Shown: positions 1 to 8,157 of the stretch, in pieces
Numbering within the stretch: position 1 is the first letter of the stretch
Layout of the letters: each line of letters begins with the position of its first letter
NCBI GenBank assembly: GCA_020073145.1
Contig: JAIQFS010000028.1
Coordinates: 35,685-99,684 of the forward strand
DNA length: 64,000 bases
Direction of reading: 5' to 3'
DNA from: Terriglobia bacterium
GTDB taxonomy: Bacteria > Acidobacteriota > Terriglobia > Bryobacterales > Bryobacteraceae
The notes under the pieces: model-generated
Told to the model about the DNA's origin: nothing
The model's database searches: none
What the model saw: the letters and a program-made list of their open reading frames with translations, nothing else
Made by a program: the position numbers and the translations under genes

Positions 1-1256
1 GGCTTGAGCTGGTCGAGTCCGGAGTTGAGGAAATCGGTCTGGCGGCGGACGATGGCCTGGCAGACCTTGAGGATGGTCTGCTTGCGCTGCTCGATATTTT
101 TCATTAACTGGATGGCGGAGGTGTAGCGCTCGCGAACGTAGTCGCGGACCTCTTTGGTGGCACCGTTGTCGCGGTCGAGCATGCGGCGGTACTGGGCGTT
201 GAGGCGGAGCTGGGGGACGTCGTCGTCGTTCATCTGGATGATCCAGTCGTCGCCATCCTTGGTGATGGTGACGTCGGGCTCGACCACGCGCGCGCCAGCT
301 CCGGAATAGCGCAGACCGGGTTGCGGGTTGAGGTGGTGGATCATGTTGACGGCGATCTCGACGTGTTCCAGGGGACGGCCGAGGAGCTTGGCAATTTCCT
401 TAAACTGGCGCGTCTCAAGCAGCCGCAGATGGTTGGCGACGATCTGCCAGGCGACGCCACCCTTGCCGTTGAGGCTTTCGATCTGCAGCAGCATGCACTC
501 TTGCAGGTTGGTGGCGGCGACGCCGGCGGGGTCGAGGGACTGGACGACTTTCAGGGCTTCCTGAACGTGTTCCAGTTTGTGCTCGCCGGCGGCGGTGATC
601 TCCTCGAGCGAGGCGGAGAGGTAGCCGTCTTCATCGAGATTGCCGATGATGGATTCGGCGGCATTGCGGATTTCGTCGGAGATGAGGCTGACGCTCAGCT
701 GGGAACGCAGGTGGTCGCCGAGCGTGACGGGAGACGACAGGAAGGTCTCAAAGGACGGTTTTTCGACGGATTCCGAGGCCGGAGTCTTGTAGCCGGGGTC
801 GAGGTAATCGTCGAAGAACGAGCCGAAATCGATCTCGTCGAAGGGATCGGTGGCGGCGGGCGGCTCGACCAAGGGATCGGGCGGGGCGGCTTCGGCTTGA
901 GCTTCGACAGCGGCGGTTTCCTCGGCATCGGCGAAGACGCTGCCGTTGATGGCGGACTCCGCGATGCCGCCGTCGAGAGGGTTGGATTCACCCTGGACGG
1001 AGGCATCCCGAATTTGCTGATCGGCGGGGTCGGTGACGCGCTCCGGTTCGAGCAGGGGAAGGAGCTCTTCGGGAGTGATTTCCTCGCCCTCTTCGGTGGA
1101 TTCTTCAAGAACCGGATTCTTGACGATTTCCTGGGTGATCATGTCCTTGAGTTCCAGCCGGTTCAGCTGGAGGACGGTCACCATTTGGACCAGCCCAGGG
1201 GTCAGAATCTGCTTCTGCGCAACCCGTAATTGCAGCCTCGGCGACAGTAAGCTCAT
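1..1256 (-). CDS. rpoN: RNA polymerase sigma-54 factor, 3' part outside window
   Basis: Sigma-54 directs RNA polymerase to -24/-12 promoters and needs an AAA+ activator to open DNA. About 418 codons are present on the minus strand; the C-terminal DNA-binding part with the RpoN box lies beyond base 1. I translated it from ATG at 1256-1254. The first ~50 residues are the Region I activator/core module (MSLLSPRLQLRVAQKQ, then LTPGLVQMVTVLQLNRLEL), followed by an acidic Region II linker (~50-150) rich in Glu, Asp and Pro, then the core-binding domain (LDPAGVAATNLQECMLLQIE, LNPQPGLRY). The frame is open to the window edge. Family identity is firm; the linker is long and acidic, which is variable in this family. 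Nitrogen genes are common sigma-54 targets, but I found no clear -24/-12 site in the nitrogen island further along. Confidence 0.95.
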   Translation of the reverse strand, partial: MSLLSPRLQLRVAQKQILTPGLVQMVTVLQLNRLELKDMITQEIVKNPVLEESTEEGEEITPEELLPLLEPERVTDPADQQIRDASVQGESNPLDGGIAESAINGSVFADAEETAAVEAQAEAAPPDPLVEPPAATDPFDEIDFGSFFDDYLDPGYKTPASESVEKPSFETFLSSPVTLGDHLRSQLSVSLISDEIRNAAESIIGNLDEDGYLSASLEEITAAGEHKLEHVQEALKVVQSLDPAGVAATNLQECMLLQIESLNGKGGVAWQIVANHLRLLETRQFKEIAKLLGRPLEHVEIAVNMIHHLNPQPGLRYSGAGARVVEPDVTITKDGDDWIIQMNDDDVPQLRLNAQYRRMLDRDNGATKEVRDYVRERYTSAIQLMKNIEQRKQTILKVCQAIVRRQTDFLNSGLDQLK

Positions 1257-1343
1257 CTATCCCCTATGATATCACCGGAGTTCCGCATTCCTCTTGCACG
1301 TTGGTTGCCTTTCCGGGGGGCGGGTGGGGTGTTTGGGGTGGGA

Positions 1344-2468
<1,125 letters not shown>

Positions 2469-2590
2469 TGCATTTTATTTTAGTGTAGTGGGCACAAGTC
2501 CCAGACGATTTTTTCGGGGCGGCGGTCTCCCGGAAAGACGGAACTTGGGCGTGGGCAGACTCGTAAAAGGCAACAGGGAGAACCACCATA

Positions 2591-3439
2591 ATGAAAGTTA
2601 CCGGTCGCTGTGCGCTGTTGATGGGGGTTCTGGCGGCGGTTTGCCAGGGCCAATCGGAGCGGCGATTCGAGCGCACGCTCTCCGTGACCGGTCCCTTGAA
2701 TCTGGAACTCAACACGGATGCGGGTGGAATCGTGGTGAGAGCGGGTGCGGCCGGGACAGTGCGGATTCGCGGGATTCTGAAGGGCCAATGGCATTTGTTC
2801 TGGGACGGCGGCACGGAGGAGCGGATGCGGCAGTTGGAAGCGCATCCGCCAATCGAGCAGAGCGGAAATACCATCCGAGTGGCGGTACGGGACAAGTCTC
2901 TGCTGCGGGGGATTTCGATGCGGCTGGAAGTGGAAGCTCCGCCGGAGACGCAGCTGCGCGCGCGAACCGACTCGGGCGGCATCGAGGTGCAGGGGATACA
3001 CGGACCGGTAGACGGCCAGACCGATTCGGGGGGCATCCGGGCCTCCGAGATCGGGGGTGACGTTCGGGCGTCGACGGATTCGGGAGGGATTCACGTGCGG
3101 AGAGTGAACGGGGAAGTTCGAGCGCGGGCGGATTCGGGCGGCATCGACGCGCTGGAGGTGGGAGGCCGGGTGGATGCGCAGACGGATTCGGGAGGAATTC
3201 GGATCTCGCAGACGAAGGCGGCGGCGATTCGCGCGCGAGCCGACTCCGGCGGTGCCGATATCAGGCTGGCGCCGGCAGGCGGGTACGATATCGCAGCGCA
3301 CACGGAAAGCGGCCAGGTGTCTGCGCCGAACGTCACCGCGACGGGCACGGTGTCGCGGCATGGGGTGGATGGGAAGCTGCGCGGCGGGGGACCGCTGGTG
3401 GATGTGCGGGTGGACTCGGGCAGCGTGACGATCCGCTAG
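2591..3439 (+). CDS. secreted DUF4097-like repeat protein
   Basis: 282 residues with a signal peptide (about 1-20, cleavage near CQG-QS). After a 60-residue beta-rich N-terminal part comes a regular series of DSGG motifs at residues 127, 145, 163, 181, 199 and 218, with degenerate copies at 43 (DAGG), 239 (ESGQ) and 275 (DSGS). The spacing is 18 residues five times with one of 19. This is the pattern of a beta-solenoid with one turn per repeat, as in DUF4097/GIN-type putative adhesins. No catalytic motif is seen. The protein is predicted periplasmic or surface-exposed. An AGGGAG ribosome site precedes the ATG. The gene is divergent from alr. Function unknown; adhesin, anti-sigma partner or scaffolding are all possible. 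Confidence 0.8.
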   Translation: MKVTGRCALLMGVLAAVCQGQSERRFERTLSVTGPLNLELNTDAGGIVVRAGAAGTVRIRGILKGQWHLFWDGGTEERMRQLEAHPPIEQSGNTIRVAVRDKSLLRGISMRLEVEAPPETQLRARTDSGGIEVQGIHGPVDGQTDSGGIRASEIGGDVRASTDSGGIHVRRVNGEVRARADSGGIDALEVGGRVDAQTDSGGIRISQTKAAAIRARADSGGADIRLAPAGGYDIAAHTESGQVSAPNVTATGTVSRHGVDGKLRGGGPLVDVRVDSGSVTIR

Positions 3440-3481
3440 GAACCACACGACCGCGCCGCGCAGCGGAGTCGCCGAAGTCCT

Positions 3482-4570
3482 TCAGGAGTGGGGAGGCAAC
3501 AGACCGGCCAGGAGATTTTCGTAGGCGTCGGTGACGGCGTCCCACGAATAGTGTTCGCGGACACGACCCATGGCTTTGCGGCGCAGGGCCTCGCGGTCGG
3601 CGTCGGGCATGGCGAGGACCAGGCGCAGCTTGGCAGCGAGGTCATCGGGCTCGAAGGGAATGCCGGCATCGCCGGTCACCTCGGCATTTTCCGGAGTATT
3701 GCGGTACAACACGAGCGCGCCGCGGCCCATGGCTTCGATGAGAGCCGGATGGGTGCCGCCCACCTCGGTCGCGTGGATATAGGCGAAACAGTGGGAGCCC
3801 AACTGGCGGTATCCCTCGCCGTAGACGGCGCCGGGCATGACGACGCGCGGATCCTGAGTATCGCGCACGAGCCGGATATACTCGCGGGCATAAGGGGCAT
3901 CGCCCACCAGCGCCAACTGGAAGGGAGTCGCGACGGATTCAAAAGCCTGGCGTACTTCGAGGGCGCGGTTTTCGGGCTCCAAGCGGCTGACGTAGAGAAA
4001 ATAGCGGCCCGGGTGGAGGCCGAGTTGCCGCACGCGGTCCGTGGCGTCGATGCGGCCGAGGTCGGCGCCATAAGGGATGAAGATGCCTTCCTTGGCGTAG
4101 CGCTTTCGATAGTAATCCTGGATGGCGTGGGCGTCGGTGACCATGGCGTTCGGGAAGAGGGTAGCCAGGCGCTCCGAGAGGCGGTACCAGGTTCTGGCGA
4201 GGACATTCCACTTGGCGCGCTTGCGCTCGATGCCATCGACGTTGAGGGCGACGGGAATGCCCGACAGGCGCGGCCCCGCGGTGAAGAGGGCATTCGCGGC
4301 GTTGCAATAGAGAGCGACGTCGGTGCGATGCGCGAGCAGGTGAAGGGTGGAGAGGAACGTATGGATCACGGTGTCGAGATACTTGTGCCGGATGGTGGGG
4401 AGATACCGAAGGCGGACGCCGCGGAAGACGGGTTGGGCCGCGCGCTGACGGCAGTAGACGAAGACCTGGTGGCCGCGGGCGGCCAAACGGGTGGAGATCT
4501 CCTCGGCAAACGTCTCGAAACCACCGTAGTGAGCGGGAATGCCGCGCGTGCCAAGCAGGGCGATGCGCAT
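3482..4570 (-). CDS. GT4-family glycosyltransferase with DUF1972-type N-terminus
   Basis: 362 residues. The start MRIALLGTRGIPAHYGGFETFAEE is the characteristic opening of DUF1972 rhamnosyl/glycosyltransferases, so the ATG at 4570 was chosen over a longer reading frame that begins inside the upstream gene. The GT-B C-terminal half has YLYVSRLEPENRALEV, the acceptor loop and ALIEAMGRGALVL, which carries the nucleotide-sugar-binding Glu. It probably transfers a sugar from a nucleotide donor to a growing surface polysaccharide on the cytoplasmic side. It is the last gene of the minus-strand polysaccharide cluster, 14 bp after the preceding GT2 gene. Donor and linkage cannot be read from the sequence. 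Confidence 0.9.
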   Translation of the reverse strand: MRIALLGTRGIPAHYGGFETFAEEISTRLAARGHQVFVYCRQRAAQPVFRGVRLRYLPTIRHKYLDTVIHTFLSTLHLLAHRTDVALYCNAANALFTAGPRLSGIPVALNVDGIERKRAKWNVLARTWYRLSERLATLFPNAMVTDAHAIQDYYRKRYAKEGIFIPYGADLGRIDATDRVRQLGLHPGRYFLYVSRLEPENRALEVRQAFESVATPFQLALVGDAPYAREYIRLVRDTQDPRVVMPGAVYGEGYRQLGSHCFAYIHATEVGGTHPALIEAMGRGALVLYRNTPENAEVTGDAGIPFEPDDLAAKLRLVLAMPDADREALRRKAMGRVREHYSWDAVTDAYENLLAGLLPPHS

Positions 4571-4584
4571 CGAACCCGAGGCGC

Positions 4585-5628
4585 CTAGGTCCTGGCTGCG
4601 GCGGAACGCGAGCGCATGAGTTTCTTGGGCGCCTGCTTGCTGACGGGAGCGTACTGGAACCAGCTGGCCATATAGGCGTCGTCCACGCGGCGGCGTGACT
4701 GGATCAGACGGCGCTTGGCGATCACCCGTTTCCAATTTCTGCCGAGGAACCAGAGCGCCTTGAGGGAGCTATGTTCCCAGAGCAGGCAGCAGGCGACGAC
4801 CAAGGCGTCGCGCGAGGTAATGGAGAGGAAGTTACGCCAATAGAGATCCGGAGAAATATTCTTGATGCGCATCAGGAAGCGGTTCTTCACCGAGTGCATG
4901 TTGATTTCCGGAGGCAGGGCACGGCGATTTCCGGGCAGAACCTTGCGCACATGATAGCCCCGGGCATAGGGAGCGTAAAGGCACCGCCAGCCCATGAGTT
5001 GGGCGCGCCAGGCGACATCGGCGTCTTCGCGGTAGACGAAGAAATCGGAGTCGAAGAACTCGCCGTCCACGGCGATGTCCTCGATCATGGCGCGGCGATA
5101 AAGGGCCGCCGCCGCGGTGGCTCCAAAGACGAATTCGTAATTCAGGTAGTGGCCGTTATCCACTTCCTGGCTGCCGCGGTCCAGGTGGCGCAGCATGGGG
5201 TTGAAGTAAATGCCGGTGGAATCGACCACGGCCTGGGCGGGGATCTCGAAATGCGAAGACATGGTCAGCAGCTTGCCGCAAACCGTGCCGATGTGCGAAT
5301 CCAACTGGCCAGCGTCCACCAAGGCCTGGACGAAATTGGAGAGCAACAAGACATCGGGATTCAGAGTCAGGACCCATTCGCCTCGGGCGAGAGCGATGGC
5401 CTGATTCTGGGCAGCCGCGAATCCGATGTTTTCCTCGTTGTAACGAATCTGACAGCGATCCTCGAAGGGTTCTAGGATGTCGAGGGTGCCGTCAGTCGAC
5501 GCGTTGTCGATAACGATGATTTCTTTGAGCGGGTATTTCTGCTCCAGCACCGATTCCAGGCAGCGTTTGATAAAACGCCCACTGTTGTATGTCACGATTG
5601 TGACCGAGACGAGCCCGTTTTGCGCCAT
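4585..5628 (-). CDS. GT2-family glycosyltransferase
   Basis: 347 residues with a GT-A fold. Motifs: VSVTIVTYNSGRFIKRCLES (nucleotide binding), IIVIDNASTDGT, GFAAAQNQAIALARGEWVLTLNPDV (the divalent-metal motif is NPD), and YREDADVAWRAQLMGW near the active-site base. The C-terminal ~90 residues are basic and may lie on the membrane. It resembles rhamnosyl/galactofuranosyl transferases of the WbbL type. It sits in the cluster between a GT4 gene and another GT2 gene, with a 48-bp gap to the latter. A role in O-antigen-like or capsular chain assembly follows from the context. Confidence 0.9.
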   Translation of the reverse strand: MAQNGLVSVTIVTYNSGRFIKRCLESVLEQKYPLKEIIVIDNASTDGTLDILEPFEDRCQIRYNEENIGFAAAQNQAIALARGEWVLTLNPDVLLLSNFVQALVDAGQLDSHIGTVCGKLLTMSSHFEIPAQAVVDSTGIYFNPMLRHLDRGSQEVDNGHYLNYEFVFGATAAAALYRRAMIEDIAVDGEFFDSDFFVYREDADVAWRAQLMGWRCLYAPYARGYHVRKVLPGNRRALPPEINMHSVKNRFLMRIKNISPDLYWRNFLSITSRDALVVACCLLWEHSSLKALWFLGRNWKRVIAKRRLIQSRRRVDDAYMASWFQYAPVSKQAPKKLMRSRSAAART

Positions 5629-5676
5629 GAACGAAAGAACCTGAGAACGAACTTTTCTTATGTCCCGCTACACTTA

Positions 5677-6615
5677 TTACGAACGCCAGGCCGGTGAAAC
5701 TATGTCGTCCTCCCTGCCGAGGATCAAACGAAAGGCAAGTCCCACCACTTCACCAAAACCCGCCGCCGACTTCCGGTTTCGTTGCCGAGCGAATTCGATC
5801 ACCACCCGGAGAAGAGATCCCACCACGACGGCCAGACAGACTGTCCGAAATCCCAAAGGGCGGAAGTGCTTGGCGCAATACCTTAGTAGACCACGATACC
5901 AGTAAACCCGCCGCATCTCTAGTGCCAATTTCACAATTGAATGACCGCCCGTATGTTTTGCAACGGACTGTGGCGTGTAATACCAAAGATAACCCCGATC
6001 GGCGGCACGGCGGCAAAAATCCACATCTTCAAACCAGAGAGGGCGGAACCGTTCATCGAAGCCGCCGAGCTCCTCCCAGACCGCGCGGCGAATCATGAGA
6101 AACGCCCCAGCGGGTTGATCCACGGCCTGGAGCCGGGAATAATCGAGGTCCAAGCCCCGGTACACGAGATTTGCCGGATTCCGTGGCCAGATCCGGTTGA
6201 GCAAGAGAGATTCCAAACTGAGAACCGCGGGGGTCGGGAACTTTCTGACCATGAACCCGATCTGGGGAATCCCCTGCGGATCGAGAAGTTGGCCGCCGGC
6301 GCCGGCGGCGCGAGGCAGAGAGGATGCTTCCCGAAGCGCCTCGAGACCGGTCTGGAGCACGGCGTCCGGATTCAGAAGGAGGATGTAGGTGCAGTTCAAT
6401 AGCGAAAATCCCTGGTTGACGGCGCCAGCGAAGCCGCGATTGGTGGAATTGACAATCAGGCGGACGCCGGGCCGCTCGGCCGCCTGAGGCGTGCCGTCGG
6501 TGGAAGCATTATCGACAACGATCACATCGGCACCGGAGGCGAGTGCGGCCGTCAAGCAGGAGTCGATCACGGACACCGAATTATACGTGACGATAATGAT
6601 TCCGATGTCGGACAT
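5677..6615 (-). CDS. GT2-family glycosyltransferase (WbbL-like)
   Basis: 312 residues. GT-A motifs: IGIIIVTYNSVSVIDSCL, VIVVDNASTDGT, NRGFAGAVNQGF, YILLLNPDAV, and WFEDVDFCRRAADRGY. The order and spacing match rhamnosyltransferase-type GT2 enzymes. A hydrophobic C-terminal stretch (LAVVVGSLLRVVIEFA) suggests a membrane contact. It follows the next upstream GT2 with a 3-bp gap, so the two are almost certainly co-transcribed. Base use in its 3' third is somewhat less GC-rich than in its neighbours. The sugar transferred is not predictable. Confidence 0.9.
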   Translation of the reverse strand: MSDIGIIIVTYNSVSVIDSCLTAALASGADVIVVDNASTDGTPQAAERPGVRLIVNSTNRGFAGAVNQGFSLLNCTYILLLNPDAVLQTGLEALREASSLPRAAGAGGQLLDPQGIPQIGFMVRKFPTPAVLSLESLLLNRIWPRNPANLVYRGLDLDYSRLQAVDQPAGAFLMIRRAVWEELGGFDERFRPLWFEDVDFCRRAADRGYLWYYTPQSVAKHTGGHSIVKLALEMRRVYWYRGLLRYCAKHFRPLGFRTVCLAVVVGSLLRVVIEFARQRNRKSAAGFGEVVGLAFRLILGREDDIVSPAWRS

Positions 6616-6618
6616 GTG

Positions 6619-7581
6619 TCACTTTGCCCCACCACTGGTGAGAAGAAAGTACAGCCGCCAGTAAGAATCAAAACCGGTCGCTTGTTGAACGTGGTAAATC
6701 GTACGCTCACAATCGGAGAGGTAGTCCGGGGGGGTGAGATCGCGGGTGTCCCGCAACTGAGCGGCGCCGCGAATCCCCTGTAGCTTTCCGCGGAGCCAAG
6801 CCAGTCCCCGTCCATGGCGCGCCGCCACCGCGCCCCAGAGCAACTGGGCGACGAGAATGGCCCACCAATGGGAGAGAGGAAAGTGCAGCGCGACGAGGTA
6901 ACACTGGTTGCGAGCGAGGCGGCGCACGGTTTCGGAATGCCAGGGGCCGAGCGCGGAGCTGCCGCGATGCCAGGCGACGGCTTCCGGAACGTAGAGTCCG
7001 GTGAGGCCGCGGGCGGCACAACGGAGGCCGAATTCCACGTCTTCCAGGTAAGATTCGAAGGTCTCGTTGAGCAAACCAACGCTGTGGAAAACGTCGGCGC
7101 GGAACAGGACCGCCGTCCAGGGCGGCGACGCGATGGGGCGGCGGGCGGCGAAGGCGGGGCCATCGGCGCGGCCGTTTCCGACGCGCCAGGCGACGCCGCC
7201 GCGGCAGACGGCGTCGAAGGTGGCATCGAGAAGATTCGGCGCGCCGGAAGAAAAGATCTTGCCGGTGGCGAAGGGGGCGCCGGCGGCGGCGAGGGTAGCG
7301 AAGTAATCGGGGGCGAGTTCCACGTCGCTGTTCAAGACGGCGATCCACGGGCCGCGGCACTCCTGGATGCCGCGATTGACGGCCGCAGCAAAACCGGCGT
7401 TGCGGCCCATCGGGATGACGCGGGCACCGCGGGAGCGGGCGAGTTCCGGGGCGCCGTCCGTCGAGCCATTATCGACCACCAGCAGTTCCGAAACGGGCAG
7501 GGTCTGGATCTCCAGGCTGTCGAGCAGACGGGCCAGCAAATCCCGGCCATTCCAGACGGGCACGACGGCGCTGAGGCTCAT
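6619..7581 (-). CDS. GT2-family glycosyltransferase
   Basis: 320 residues from ATG 7581 (MSLSAVVPVWNGRDLLARL); a longer in-frame extension runs through the divergent neighbour and is rejected. GT2 motifs: SELLVVDNGSTDGA, GRNAGFAAAVNRGI, WIAVLNSDVEL (NSD in place of the usual NPD/DxD), and YLEDVEFGLRCAARGL. C-terminal hydrophobic residues (WWAILVAQLLWGAVAA) suggest membrane association. It is the first gene of the distal half of the polysaccharide cluster. Its start lies 60 bp from the start of a plus-strand gene, so a promoter for this half may lie in 7582-7641. Confidence 0.88.
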   Translation of the reverse strand: MSLSAVVPVWNGRDLLARLLDSLEIQTLPVSELLVVDNGSTDGAPELARSRGARVIPMGRNAGFAAAVNRGIQECRGPWIAVLNSDVELAPDYFATLAAAGAPFATGKIFSSGAPNLLDATFDAVCRGGVAWRVGNGRADGPAFAARRPIASPPWTAVLFRADVFHSVGLLNETFESYLEDVEFGLRCAARGLTGLYVPEAVAWHRGSSALGPWHSETVRRLARNQCYLVALHFPLSHWWAILVAQLLWGAVAARHGRGLAWLRGKLQGIRGAAQLRDTRDLTPPDYLSDCERTIYHVQQATGFDSYWRLYFLLTSGGAK

Positions 7582-7641
7582 GTTAGGCCGCGCTTGCTGG
7601 CGGGACTCGAGGCGAGAGCCGATGGCGCTGCTATGATAGGG

Positions 7642-8157
7642 ATGATGAAGCGGCTGTTGTTTGTCCTTTTTTTCCCGGGCGCGCTTGCGTTCAGCCAGGA
7701 TCTTTCGGCTGTGCACACGGTGTACCTGTTGCCGATGGCGCACGGGCTGGACCAGTACCTGGCCAATCGCCTGACGAATGAGCATGTATACCAGGTGGTG
7801 ACGGATCCGAAACGAGCGGATGCGATTTTCACGGATGGGGTTGGGAAAGCCTTTGAAGCGAAGCTGAGCGACCTGTTGCCGGACCCGGAGCCGGTCAGTG
7901 CGCCGGCCAATCCTCCGGCTAAAGACGAGGCAGCGCCCTCGGGGCCGCCTTCTCTGATCTCGGGCTCGGTGAATAAACTAACGAATCCGGACTCCACTTT
8001 TAGGCAGGCCAAAGGCACGGTGTTCTTAGTGGATCCCAAAACGCACCAGGTGCTGTGGTCGGTATACCAGCCTCTCAAGGATTCCGGTTCCTCCCAGATG
8101 GATCGCACGGCCTCCGACATTGTAAGCCGTCTCAAGCGGGACGTGAAGCCGAAGTAA
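7642..8157 (+). CDS. small secreted protein of unknown function, antisense in the polysaccharide cluster
   Basis: About 171 residues. The N-terminus MMKRLLFVLFFPGALAFSQ is a signal peptide cut near AFS-QD. The mature protein begins DLSAVHTVYLLPMAHGLDQYLANRL and contains a Pro/Ala-rich linker (~75-95), then GTVFLVDPKTHQVLWSVYQP. This order resembles small acidobacterial periplasmic proteins that I cannot name. In-frame ATGs occur at 7633, 7642 and 7645; an AGGG at 7637-7640 favours 7642 or 7645. It is transcribed against the surrounding glycosyltransferase genes, and its 3' end overlaps the end of the GT2-GT4 gene by 26 bp. No enzymatic motif was recognised. Confidence 0.72.
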   Translation: MMKRLLFVLFFPGALAFSQDLSAVHTVYLLPMAHGLDQYLANRLTNEHVYQVVTDPKRADAIFTDGVGKAFEAKLSDLLPDPEPVSAPANPPAKDEAAPSGPPSLISGSVNKLTNPDSTFRQAKGTVFLVDPKTHQVLWSVYQPLKDSGSSQMDRTASDIVSRLKRDVKPK

